Positions 17,110 to 25,168 are shown, counted from the first letter of the stretch. The stretch: 64,000 nt of DNA from JAEKNW01 sp963677815 (GCA_963677815.1 OY782499.1:1426001-1490000), one strand, 5' to 3'. A program made the numbers and translations. The notes: generated by a model not told the origin, from the letters alone.

Positions 17110-17234
17110 TGTTAGAGAAAAAACCATTAAATGATGGGTTTCAAAGAAAAAAAGAACACGCAGTGCAACCACCCCGCAAAGAGACTATTCCTCAACCAGC
17201 ACCTAAACCTAAACCTAAGCCCAATCAGTTGTAA
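17109..17234 (+). CDS. Small proline-rich protein coupled to the TM protein
   Basis: This 41-aa ORF is too short for common gene calling. It begins at an ATG overlapping the previous stop (TAATG), with AAGGAG just upstream. The protein is basic and Pro/Lys-rich, starting MLEKKPLNDGFQRKK and ending in a PAPKPKPKPNQL tail with a central VQPPRKETIPQP. The tight coupling and strong composition bias support a real gene. It may be a peptide partner or signal-sensing tail for the membrane protein; that role is speculative. Confidence 0.55.
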   Translation: MLEKKPLNDGFQRKKEHAVQPPRKETIPQPAPKPKPKPNQL

Positions 17235-17261
17235 TAATTATTATCAAACATAGGAGATATT

Positions 17262-17915
17262 ATGGCTAAATGTTATTTTTGTGGTAATACAGCTGATACA
17301 AAAGAACATACTCCAGCTAAATGTTTTTTTCCGGAAGGCAAGAGAAAAAACCTTATAACAGTAAGTTCCTGTAAAAAACACAACAATGAGACATCCGATG
17401 ATGATCAATATGTAAGAGATATAATTGCTATCTCAATTTCTAAAAATAAAGATGCGAAGAATATTGTTGAATCTAAAATAATCAATTATCTGTTTCGCCA
17501 ACCAAGTTATTTAGCATTATTGCGAAATGAAAACACACCAGTTATTTTAGATAATGGTGAGCGAGCTTCTGCATTTAAAATTGATAGAGACAGATATAAT
17601 AAAACTTTATCTAAATATGCTAAGGCTCTATACTACAAAGAATATAAACAGGTTTATCGTGGTGATATTCAAGTTATTTCAAACTCATTATATGATAAAA
17701 ATACGAATGATAAAACATTAACAGTAGATAAGTACGGAAGGATTATTAATACTTTTTTTAACACTTATGGTGATGCCCCAGAAGGAACTTATCAAGGTGA
17801 TAACCCAGACATATTTAAGTACTTTTTTATCGAAACTGAGGAAAGTATTGCTTTAATCATGTGCTTCTATGCAAGCCATAAGATTTGGGCTTTATTTACA
17901 CCACCCTCGTCGTAG
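17262..17915 (+). CDS. HNH-like endonuclease-family protein
   Basis: This 217-aa protein has an N-terminal zinc/HNH-type module: CYFCG at residues 4-8, KEHTPAKCFF, and CKKHNNETSDDDQYV. This CxxC...EH.P...C..HN...D order is typical of a group of HNH nucleases. The rest is unassigned. A GGAG site precedes the ATG. The last 20 bases overlap the convergent end of the MuF-like gene at 17896, placing the cargo edge exactly at the end of a structural gene. It may be an independent nuclease or an accessory to the ABC-3C cassette. Confidence 0.58.
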   Translation: MAKCYFCGNTADTKEHTPAKCFFPEGKRKNLITVSSCKKHNNETSDDDQYVRDIIAISISKNKDAKNIVESKIINYLFRQPSYLALLRNENTPVILDNGERASAFKIDRDRYNKTLSKYAKALYYKEYKQVYRGDIQVISNSLYDKNTNDKTLTVDKYGRIINTFFNTYGDAPEGTYQGDNPDIFKYFFIETEESIALIMCFYASHKIWALFTPPSS

Positions 17916-18768
17916 TCCTACACTTCCAATGAAACGGTGGAAACGGTGTATGGTCCCCATTAACTCCTACAGGCTTATCATTTTCATATCTGATTTGTTT
18001 TTCAGAAACCCAGGGAGCAATCTTTTTAGTTTGCTCCTTTACTTCAGCTAATTCAGACTTAGTGGTATCAATACTAAGCAAGCTCTCCATAGTATCAATA
18101 GCTTCATCAAGTGGATAGACTCTATCCTCAGCTGCTAAAGCCTGGCATATCTCAGAAGTTCTATCATCCAGGATAACTAACAATCTATAACCTCTGGCAC
18201 CTGCTTTCTTATAGCCTTCTAATCTTCCAAACTCTCTAATCCTTAGCCCAGTATGTTCAGCTAAGCCTTGCCAATAGACAGTTGATTGCTTGCCCAGGTG
18301 CTGAAATTGCTCCTGAAGTTTATTAGCAAGCATCTCTTTAGTATAGCCAGATGAAACAGCTTCTATCAAGCTTTTCTTAAAGCCTGCTTCCATATCAGTG
18401 CCAAACTTATTACCAATCCAGAAGAGGTTCTGTTTATTGATCTGAGTCTCTAACTTCTGTTGTCTAATCCCATACAGCCCTACTGAAATGTTAGACTTCA
18501 CATCTTTAACAGCATCATTAATACCTAATCGCATTGTCTTTGTAGTAAAAGCCTTTGTTTCCTGCCTTACAAGCGAAGCAAACTCTTCACCCATATTCAT
18601 ATTGACTACTTGCACAATGTCCTCTATATGGCTATCTTTAAGCCTTTCATGTTTAGGCAAATCACTCAGCATCTGAATTGCCTGCTTAGCAGAAACCTTT
18701 ATCTGCCCCTTCCAAGCATTATTCAATACCCTGTAATACTCATACATCATTTTATCAAAGTGGTTCAA
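17896..18768 (-). CDS. Phage head morphogenesis protein, MuF/SPP1 gp7-like
   Basis: This 290-aa protein ends with the conserved minor-head-protein module: LLVILDDRTSEICQALAAEDRVY near residues 200-225 and a terminal PFPPFHWKCRTTTRVV. These are the hallmark D-x-R-T-x-x-x-C and HP-x-C-R-type motifs of the MuF family. The helical N-terminal half is typical. It lies downstream of the terminase genes on the same strand. The family protein binds near the portal and is packaged in the head. The 3' end overlaps the convergent HNH-like cargo gene. Confidence 0.87.
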   Translation of the reverse strand: MNHFDKMMYEYYRVLNNAWKGQIKVSAKQAIQMLSDLPKHERLKDSHIEDIVQVVNMNMGEEFASLVRQETKAFTTKTMRLGINDAVKDVKSNISVGLYGIRQQKLETQINKQNLFWIGNKFGTDMEAGFKKSLIEAVSSGYTKEMLANKLQEQFQHLGKQSTVYWQGLAEHTGLRIREFGRLEGYKKAGARGYRLLVILDDRTSEICQALAAEDRVYPLDEAIDTMESLLSIDTTKSELAEVKEQTKKIAPWVSEKQIRYENDKPVGVNGDHTPFPPFHWKCRTTTRVV

Positions 18769-18775
18769 TCATACC

Positions 18776-19396
18776 TCACTTTAATTGAAACTTTTTAAGA
18801 CAAGCATTTTCAAAATCCACCATCGATTCATTTATAAGATTAAGTAATTTATCCACTTTACAAGAATTATAGTCTTTCAATAGGTCTAAATAACCTATGT
18901 CTCCATTTCTAGATTTAAACGCTATAACTTTGTTTAAAACTCCAGTTAACTTATCTAATTCAATATAAACATCTTCAGTTGGTTTTTTTAATCGCTCGAT
19001 TATTTCCATTAACTCATCTTCTATCCAATATCGCCTAATTGCAGTATAATCAAAGAAATCATTTCTAGCATCAATGTATTCATTATAGAGAATCATAAAA
19101 TTAGCTAATGCTTCTTGGTTAAAACACAATTTCTCTAAATTATTGTAAAATATGACAAACTTTTGTGTGGTATTCTTAAGTAACCCCATTTTTTCTAAAA
19201 CTACCATAGTTTTTGAATACTTGTCTTCAAATATTCTACCTTTGTTTTTCAAATTGCTTTCTAATTTTGCTAGTTTTCGACTATTCAAAATCTGATAAAA
19301 TCCAATAAATATTCCTACAACAATACTTAAGGATGCAACTACAGTACTTAGTACATCAGCATCAAACTTCAAATTAACAATAACATCATTAACCAT
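18776..19396 (-). CDS. Single-TM protein of unknown function between terminase and MuF genes
   Basis: This 206-aa protein has one N-terminal TM helix (about residues 15-38, VLSTVVASLSIVVGIFIGFY), a basic stop-transfer segment and a helical soluble domain with aromatic pairs (NEYIDARNDFFDYTAIRRYWIEDEL). It has no recognised phage structural motif and interrupts the normal terminase-portal-MuF order, so it may be a cargo gene such as a superinfection or defence factor. It is read in the same direction as the late genes and ends 8 bases before the MuF start. Function is unknown. Confidence 0.5.
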   Translation of the reverse strand: MVNDVIVNLKFDADVLSTVVASLSIVVGIFIGFYQILNSRKLAKLESNLKNKGRIFEDKYSKTMVVLEKMGLLKNTTQKFVIFYNNLEKLCFNQEALANFMILYNEYIDARNDFFDYTAIRRYWIEDELMEIIERLKKPTEDVYIELDKLTGVLNKVIAFKSRNGDIGYLDLLKDYNSCKVDKLLNLINESMVDFENACLKKFQLK

Positions 19397-19616
19397 AACA
19401 ACCTTCCCATTCTTTATTTACCTTACTTTCAATCCCCATTATCTTTAGTCAATAAATTTTCTTATATCTACCAATCAGCTTGTACTTTGTTTCTATCTTC
19501 CTCTCTTAAAAACTCTGTAAAACTCCTCTTAACTTCCTTTGGGAAGGCGAAGCTTTAGCGAAGGCTCCTGTGTTAAGGTCTTCTTCTCGTGCCTTTGTGC
19601 CTTAGTGGTGAAAGTC

Positions 19617-21170
19617 TTAATTCCTAAAACTCCTCACCCTAACCCTTCCTCTTCCAAGATCATACTCTCCAAACCTCTCCAAACACCCAACAGTAGCATC
19701 AGGACCATCAACATAGCCATCTGGATAAGTACAATACTGACTAATCAGCGTAGGAGTATCTTGTCCATCAGGGAATAAGATTTTCCCAGTTTCGATAGTA
19801 GTATCAGATCTTTCAATACGCAGGTTCTTATTTTCCTGGGTATTGATTTTCTTTATTCTATAACCAATGGTAGGGTAGTTATTTTCTTTTAGCCATGTAT
19901 CCATATCAGCTATTACTCTATCTTGACCAAAGACAGTTTCCATCGATCCCCTAAATTTAGCTCCATACTTCCTATTTAGCTCATTAAAAGCATCATAATA
20001 GTATTTAAAGAACTTTGAGTTCTCAGTTTGCCTTATCCAGCAGTGAATAACATAAAAGTGGTATCCATCATAGCCTATTGAGATTATCGCCTTAAAACAG
20101 CCCTTTTTGCCCCAAGCAGGGTCAGCATACAGCCAGACTCTTCTAAACTTCTTGGGTAGCACCTTCCATTTCTTAAACCAGTGATATTTAAACATATTTC
20201 CTTCAATCACTGATTTACCAATAAACTCCTGTAGATAGCCTGTTAAACCAAACTTCTTTTTAAGAGCAGGCAGACTTGAAGTAGGATATTGTTCTTCCCA
20301 AACTGAATTACCATCTTTATCTTCAACTGGGAATCTCAGCAAAAACTTATCATCACCAAAGAGATGCTGAATATTATAAACATCGAAGTCTGTTTCCTGG
20401 TAATCATCAGAAGCTTTAATTTCATCTTTGATCAGCTCTTCAAACTGACAGATTGCATAGTTAGGATGCACCAGGTTACCCAGCCAGATCACTTTACCAC
20501 CTGAAGGAGCTAAAGCACCTCCACATTCTTTGATAATCTTAGACATCTTTCTTCTACCAATAGTCTGATTTCCAATATTATCTTCTTTATCAATATCATC
20601 ACAGATAATAATGCCTGGTCTTTTAGCAGTTCTAGGATTTATAGTACCTCTGATAGACTGCTTAATACCTCTTGCTCTTATTCTTGCTTTATTTTTAAGA
20701 AAGAAATCACCTTCATCACTATCAATTGGCATGAGTTCAGGGAAGTCATTCATCAGCCTAGTATTTTGAGACAGCTCATTATAGGTGAAAGCTGTTCTTT
20801 CAGTAGCAAGCTCTTCATCAGAAGCTACATGTATTACATAGCTTTCACCTTTAATCAGCTTCCAGATAGGGTAAACAATACCTAATTCAACAGTTTTACC
20901 CATACCTCTATAACCTGAAACAGCATTTATTCCATCATACTTTTCTACATAATTAAAAGCTTCTTCATGCCCTTGAGAGAATGGTAATTGGAAGATATGA
21001 GGGAAGTATTCATAACAAAAATAGGAAAAAGCCTTCCAACCTTCTCCTTTGATCTTAGCAATTCTCTTACGAATATCTCTTTCACTATTTGCCTTGAAGG
21101 GTCTTATAGTTGCCCTTTTCTCAGCAATCTCAACAAACTTCTTATTATCTTTTTGTGTTATCTTAATCAT
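19617..21170 (-). CDS. Terminase large subunit
   Basis: This 517-aa packaging motor has Walker A GYRGMGKT (residues 86-93), Walker B GIIICDDID (about 186-194) and an RNase H-like nuclease domain beginning RVWLYADPAWGKKG with D350 as a probable metal ligand. A second acidic position lies in VIADMDTWLKENNYPTIGYR. The layout and the preceding HTH-containing small subunit match the Mu gp28-type large terminase group. It would cleave and pump DNA; in Mu-like phages packaging starts in the element end and runs into host DNA. Confidence 0.9.
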   Translation of the reverse strand: MIKITQKDNKKFVEIAEKRATIRPFKANSERDIRKRIAKIKGEGWKAFSYFCYEYFPHIFQLPFSQGHEEAFNYVEKYDGINAVSGYRGMGKTVELGIVYPIWKLIKGESYVIHVASDEELATERTAFTYNELSQNTRLMNDFPELMPIDSDEGDFFLKNKARIRARGIKQSIRGTINPRTAKRPGIIICDDIDKEDNIGNQTIGRRKMSKIIKECGGALAPSGGKVIWLGNLVHPNYAICQFEELIKDEIKASDDYQETDFDVYNIQHLFGDDKFLLRFPVEDKDGNSVWEEQYPTSSLPALKKKFGLTGYLQEFIGKSVIEGNMFKYHWFKKWKVLPKKFRRVWLYADPAWGKKGCFKAIISIGYDGYHFYVIHCWIRQTENSKFFKYYYDAFNELNRKYGAKFRGSMETVFGQDRVIADMDTWLKENNYPTIGYRIKKINTQENKNLRIERSDTTIETGKILFPDGQDTPTLISQYCTYPDGYVDGPDATVGCLERFGEYDLGRGRVRVRSFRN

Positions 21171-21186
21171 CTAATCTCCTAATTTT

Positions 21187-21219
21187 AACTGGGAGTGCGG
21201 ATGACCACATCCGCTTCTT
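21187..21219. repeat. ACTGGGA palindromic repeat
   Basis: The form is AACTGGGAGTGCGGATGACC with stem GCGGATG/CATCCGC. It is followed by a TCAATTCTC low-complexity tract in the gap between the two terminase genes. Confidence 0.8.
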
Positions 21220-21246
21220 CAATTCTCCATTCTCAATTCTCAATTC

Positions 21247-21702
21247 CTAAGAGCTTGCCCTCTCCTTAAAATACTCAATTATCCCACCATCACCTAAAAT
21301 CTCACTCTGTATAGCCTTAGCAATATTCTCATCTTTAATCAAAAAGAAATCAACTAACCAATCTAAAAACTTCTTCAGGTATTCAACAAAATCTCTATTA
21401 GGTTCAAACTCCTTCTTATACTGCCTTAACAAAGAAACCAAAGATTGCAGAGCAGTATCTTGTGGAGACCTGGAATACTCATTTAAAGCCTTGATTAATG
21501 CCTTCTTAATTGCCAGTTTAATATTGTCTTCTAAGCTTGTAATCTCATCTAATTCACTTTTCCAGTCATACTTCTTAATCCAGTTCCTGATGGTATTCTC
21601 ACTAACACTAAAAGTCTTAGCAAGCTTAACAACCTCAGTTTCACCTTTAAGATACAACTGTTTAGCTAATTCTCTTTTCTCCCTGTAATCCCTACTATTC
21701 AT
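21247..21702 (-). CDS. Terminase small subunit, HTH-containing
   Basis: This 151-aa protein has an N-terminal helix-turn-helix (residues about 8-45; KRELAKQLYLKGETEVVKLA, SVSENTIRNWIKKYDWKSE) followed by a helical oligomerisation region. This is the usual build of small terminases of the DUF1804/Mu gp27 kind. It lies directly upstream of the large subunit in the same operon. It should recognise the packaging site near the prophage end. Confidence 0.78.
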   Translation of the reverse strand: MNSRDYREKRELAKQLYLKGETEVVKLAKTFSVSENTIRNWIKKYDWKSELDEITSLEDNIKLAIKKALIKALNEYSRSPQDTALQSLVSLLRQYKKEFEPNRDFVEYLKKFLDWLVDFFLIKDENIAKAIQSEILGDGGIIEYFKERASS

Positions 21703-21711
21703 TTAACCTCC

Positions 21712-21809
21712 ACTGGGAACGCCTGCATTCCTGCAGGCATCTTCTCTTCCTAACTGGGATTGTGGGCATCCCTGCCCGCATTATTAGATATCATCGCAAG
21801 GCGATACCT
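21712..21809. repeat. Three palindromic repeats in tandem
   Basis: An ACTGGGAACG element with stem GCCTGCA/TGCAGGC is followed by an ACTGGGATTG element with stem TGGGC/GCCC. The third is an ATATCATCGCAAGGCGATAC element. They fill the gap between the GemA-like and small terminase genes. Confidence 0.83.
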
Positions 21810-21844
21810 TATCCCTCAATTCTCAACTCTCAATTTTTAACTTC

Positions 21845-22231
21845 CTACAGCCTTTCTTTCTCATAATTCTCCAACACCTTAATCAAACCTCCCTTCTCTT
21901 TGGAAGTCATATATTTAAGGCTCGACTTACCCCATTTATGGCTAATAAATCTATCTAAGTTAACCATCTTAATACCTAATCTTAAGCACTTAGCATAGAT
22001 CATTTTATCTTGCTGATCAAACTTAACAAACTCATGAGTAAGCTCTTCTCCCTGCAATAATTTCTTTAAGTTTATCAAAGAGGAAAGGCTAAGCTTGCGT
22101 AATGAATTTCCATATCCTATATTAGCCATAATATCATGCAATTCTTCAACTTCCATACCTAAGTCTCTTTTAGCATATACTACTATCTGACTTCTTAACT
22201 GTTTAGCATACTTAGCCTGCTTCTCTGTCAT
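21845..22231 (-). CDS. GemA-like regulatory protein (DUF1018 type)
   Basis: This protein is about 128 aa from the ATG at 22231, which has GAGAGG before it; the longer reading frame upstream only translates a palindromic repeat. The C-terminal part KMIYAKCLRLGIKMVNLDRF with SSLKYMTSKEKGGLIKVLEN is close in pattern to the GemA/DUF1018 family of Mu-like phages. That family in Mu affects host gyrase and transcription. Its place between the early and late blocks fits a regulator of the middle region. Confidence 0.65.
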   Translation of the reverse strand: MTEKQAKYAKQLRSQIVVYAKRDLGMEVEELHDIMANIGYGNSLRKLSLSSLINLKKLLQGEELTHEFVKFDQQDKMIYAKCLRLGIKMVNLDRFISHKWGKSSLKYMTSKEKGGLIKVLENYEKERL

Positions 22232-22246
22232 ATTATCCTCTCTTAA

Positions 22247-22280
22247 TAACTGGGAGTGTGGATGCCCACATCCGCATTTT
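22247..22280. repeat. ACTGGGA palindromic repeat
   Basis: The form is AACTGGGAGTGTGGATGCCC with stem GGATG/CATCC. It lies directly upstream of the GemA-like start. Confidence 0.8.
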
Positions 22281-22293
22281 TTCACTACTATTC

Positions 22294-22509
22294 TTATTCA
22301 TTAAGTGGATCAACCTGATGCTCTTCTAAATACTTATTAAGCTCTAGTCCACTTATCCTCAGCTGTCCATTACCTTTAAGCCTTACGGCAGGTAATGGGT
22401 CTTCAATACTTCTAATCATTCTATAAACAGTACATCTGTTAACTGATAAAAGCTCAGCAACTCTTGTCGGTGTATAAAATTTTTTATCATCAAATACTAC
22501 TCTGGTCAT
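22294..22509 (-). CDS. Small MerR/excisionase-like DNA-binding protein
   Basis: This 71-aa protein contains one winged HTH of the excisionase/helix-turn-helix-17 type: FYTPTRVAELLSVNRCTVYR, then a wing and PAVRLKGNGQLRISGLELNK. The ATG at 22509 has a strong GGGAG ribosome site. The in-frame extension to 22581 runs into the repeat and is unlikely to be translated. It probably acts as a small regulator or architectural protein in transposition or transcription control. Confidence 0.7.
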   Translation of the reverse strand: MTRVVFDDKKFYTPTRVAELLSVNRCTVYRMIRSIEDPLPAVRLKGNGQLRISGLELNKYLEEHQVDPLNE

Positions 22510-22552
22510 TCTATCTCCCTCTGTCAAATCAGCTTGTACACTCTTGCAACAC

Positions 22553-22697
22553 TCATTCCCCTCTGTGGCTTGTGAAGGCATAGCCTTGTGCGACGTCTCA
22601 AGGGGTGACTTGGTATTTCCAAGTCGGGGTGGTTATTATCTTCTCTTTATTCTTCAAACAAATCCCCCTCTGCGAGGGGGACATTGGGGGTGTTTCA
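22553..22697. repeat. Complex palindromic repeat region
   Basis: This is a variant of the CCCCTCTGTGG family enlarged by a GAAGGCATAGCCTT stem and a GACTTGG/CCAAGTC stem. It is followed by a second GGGG repeat (CCCCCTCTGCGAGGGGG). It separates the excisionase-like and DUF3164 genes. Confidence 0.7.
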
Positions 22698-23765
22698 TTA
22701 TTCAATCGAACTGAAGTTTAAGGTGATCAGGTTAAAAGACTTATTAATATCTTCTCTCTCATAAAAAGCAATATACTGCTTGGTAGAAGTAACTTCAATA
22801 GCTTCATTAATCAGGTCCATTGCCAGTTTCCACTCTTTATCTTTGATGTTATATTTTCTTAGTGAAAGGATTCTACCTTTAGCAACTTCGCCCTTCTTAT
22901 CTACCTGAAAAGCCTCTCTAATAACAGCTTGAAGATTAATATTAGAATCCTCACTCCATCTGATTAAGCAGTCATCAATCTTCTGTTTAGCTATCTGAAG
23001 CTTCTCAGTAAATTGGATTCTCTCCTTATACTTAACTTCTATCTTAGCACTTCCATCAAAGGAAAGTAGTTCAGCATTGCCCTTCCAGTTCTCACCATAT
23101 TGCTCTGCTGTATCAGCTAAGTAATCTTCAATCTCAGCTACCATTTTAGCCTTTTCTTTAGCTATCCTTTCATTTAGGTCCTTAGCTTTTTTTAGAAGCT
23201 TAGTTACCATCCTATCTCTTTTCACTATTTGCTTATCCAATATCTTAGTTGGATATTCTCTGCCATCACTACCTACTAATACCTTTTCATTCTTCTTTTT
23301 GGTCATTTTATCGAACTCTCCTTCTATTATTTTACTTCCCACTAAATCATAATTAATTCTAAACTCGGTTTTCTGATATATTCCATCTTCCTTATTAACA
23401 TAAAACAATGACCACATTGCCTTAATATACTTCAATGCAGTAGTTTTAGGTACTTGTGAATATAAGGATACTTCTCTAATACTTACAGGCTGGAACTTTA
23501 AAGAATTATAGATTTTCTCCATTATCTGGTAATTATAGCCATAAACATTAACCTCTGATTTATTTACATATTCAGTATTTTTTATGTAAATTGTGTACTT
23601 ATCTTCTTTACTTATGCTTTTAACATAATCTATGCTCTTTAGGTAGGCTATTGTTTTTCGGACCTTAAACTCATCTATACTTGTATTCTCAGCTATTACT
23701 TTAGTTGTGAATGGCTTTGAATAATACTCAATAAAGTTCATTACTCTTCTTCTTAGTGAAACCAT
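22698..23765 (-). CDS. Winged-helix protein fused to a DUF3164 domain
   Basis: This protein is about 355 aa from the ATG at 23765, which has better ribosome-site spacing than the ATG three codons earlier. Residues about 1-170 contain two winged-helix-like segments (FTTKVIAENTSIDEFKVRKT; QPVSIREVSLYSQVPKTTAL). Residues about 180-355 match DUF3164 of Mu-like phages: VGSDGREYP, KGNAELLSFDGSAKIEVKY, REAFQVDKKGE and TSTKQYIAFYER. DUF3164 usually stands alone, so the N-terminal fusion is notable. The gene belongs to the early block after the MuB-like ATPase. Confidence 0.75.
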   Translation of the reverse strand: MVSLRRRVMNFIEYYSKPFTTKVIAENTSIDEFKVRKTIAYLKSIDYVKSISKEDKYTIYIKNTEYVNKSEVNVYGYNYQIMEKIYNSLKFQPVSIREVSLYSQVPKTTALKYIKAMWSLFYVNKEDGIYQKTEFRINYDLVGSKIIEGEFDKMTKKKNEKVLVGSDGREYPTKILDKQIVKRDRMVTKLLKKAKDLNERIAKEKAKMVAEIEDYLADTAEQYGENWKGNAELLSFDGSAKIEVKYKERIQFTEKLQIAKQKIDDCLIRWSEDSNINLQAVIREAFQVDKKGEVAKGRILSLRKYNIKDKEWKLAMDLINEAIEVTSTKQYIAFYEREDINKSFNLITLNFSSIE

Positions 23766-23777
23766 AATTCTCATCTC

Positions 23778-24500
23778 CTAGCTAATTTCTATAAGCTTCA
23801 ATTGTTCGACTGTGAATTCACTAATATTATAGGCTTTTGAAGTTGTCTCAATTGAATAAAGAGCTTTCATTAGTTTTCTTAAGTTACCTTTAGTTACTTT
23901 TTTAAGGAACTTAACAATTTTATCATCAATTCTAACATCTGGCACTTCTTGACATAAAAGTCTAATATCTTCTTCAGTTACCTCTTGGAACTCACAGAAG
24001 TAATTACACCTATCAAAATAATGAGCATCAGCCATTAATAATTTCTCTCTGGCATCACTCATACCAACTAACACAACTACACTTAAAGTCTCATCAACAA
24101 TGTCTCTGATAGAGCCTAAAATCCTCTTACGATCAAAAGCATAATCTATCTCATCAATTATGATCACTAAATTATCATAATGCCTTAGGATATCCAAAAT
24201 CTTATTAAAGATCTCATTAGTAGAACCCCAGATAGGAGTCTTAGTTATCCCTAAATGATATCTTAAAACTTCAAGTAATCTTACAGAGAAGCTTTTAGCT
24301 GTCATGGTAGCCTCTAATCTAAGATAAACATAATCATTCATAATAGCTTGCTGTTTAGCAAACCTGCTTTTACCTAAACCAGGCTGACCATAAATTAAGC
24401 CTAAACCAACCATCTCAGTTTTAGGTCTGTTTAACAAATACTCAATCATCTTTTGCCCATTAACAACATTCTTTGTAGTACTCATTGCTAACTGTTTCAT
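23778..24500 (-). CDS. AAA+ ATPase, MuB-like transposition target protein
   Basis: This 240-aa ATPase has Walker A GQPGLGKS (residues 38-45) and Walker B LVIIIDEID (near residues 110-118). It also carries a sensor-like VVLVGMSDAREKL and an ATPase-lid helix bundle (VTKGNLRKLMKALYSI). This is the ExeA/MuB-like group used with DDE transposases. In Mu the partner protein binds target DNA, activates the transposase and gives immunity. It overlaps the upstream gene by 4 bases and has a GGGAG site. Confidence 0.88.
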   Translation of the reverse strand: MKQLAMSTTKNVVNGQKMIEYLLNRPKTEMVGLGLIYGQPGLGKSRFAKQQAIMNDYVYLRLEATMTAKSFSVRLLEVLRYHLGITKTPIWGSTNEIFNKILDILRHYDNLVIIIDEIDYAFDRKRILGSIRDIVDETLSVVVLVGMSDAREKLLMADAHYFDRCNYFCEFQEVTEEDIRLLCQEVPDVRIDDKIVKFLKKVTKGNLRKLMKALYSIETTSKAYNISEFTVEQLKLIEIS

Positions 24501-25168
24501 TTTTTTTCTCCCATTCTTAGTTTTTTATTCTTTAAAAATTGTATATATAAGTTCTTAACTAAGTTATCATTAATACCTTTAGTTAAAGCTAATTTCTGAA
24601 ACAACTTCTCCTGGGCTAGATACTCTTTCCAGTCTTGTGAAGTTGCTTGAGAGAGTAGCTCTTTACCTAGTTCAACCCATTCTCTTGCCTTCTTGTCATC
24701 TTCAATACTTGTAACGCTTGCCTTCTTGCTAGAAACCTCTACAGTATTATTAACATACATTCGCTTCTTATTATCCACTATCCACTCCTGCAGATAGCCT
24801 TCAAACTTGCTTCCAAATAAGGTCTTAGGTCTTAAATATTTAAATTGCTCTCCTTTAAACCATTGTCTGCATTTGATATCTATTACTCGTTTGAAATCCT
24901 CAACTCCAAAGCCTTCATTCATTCTTGCCCTGATTAAAGCCTTAGTTTCAGGTGTTGTGGCTCTAAATTCTTTACTGGTACACATATTAAGATATTGAAC
25001 AATCTCCTCAATATCCCCTGAATTTACCCTCTGTAGGGTCGAATTTGTATTGACCCTCTTATGCTTATTTATTAACCTAAGCAGGAAGTCTCTTTGCTTC
25101 ACTTCCAATACCTCTTTACCTATAAGGTCCATTGCTTCTAAATATAGTTCTCTGTTACTCTTCATCAT
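24497..25168 (-). CDS. Protein with phage replication-type C-terminal domain
   Basis: This 223-aa protein has central residues about 65-125 (FRATTPETKALIRARMNEGF, KRVIDIKCRQWFKGEQFKYL, RPKTLFGSKFEGYLQ). They match the conserved phage C-terminal domain found in DnaD-like replisome proteins of temperate siphophages. Here it lies between the transposase and the ATPase, overlapping both by 1-4 bases, so it is made with them. Mu itself has no such gene in this slot. It may help load host replication proteins during replicative transposition. That role is inferred. Confidence 0.65.
   Translation of the reverse strand: MMKSNRELYLEAMDLIGKEVLEVKQRDFLLRLINKHKRVNTNSTLQRVNSGDIEEIVQYLNMCTSKEFRATTPETKALIRARMNEGFGVEDFKRVIDIKCRQWFKGEQFKYLRPKTLFGSKFEGYLQEWIVDNKKRMYVNNTVEVSSKKASVTSIEDDKKAREWVELGKELLSQATSQDWKEYLAQEKLFQKLALTKGINDNLVKNLYIQFLKNKKLRMGEKK

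Noticed and set aside
22510..22581. Longer N-terminus of the excisionase-like protein
   Set aside because: The extension is a translated palindromic repeat. The ATG at 22509 has a strong GGGAG site and begins the conserved domain.
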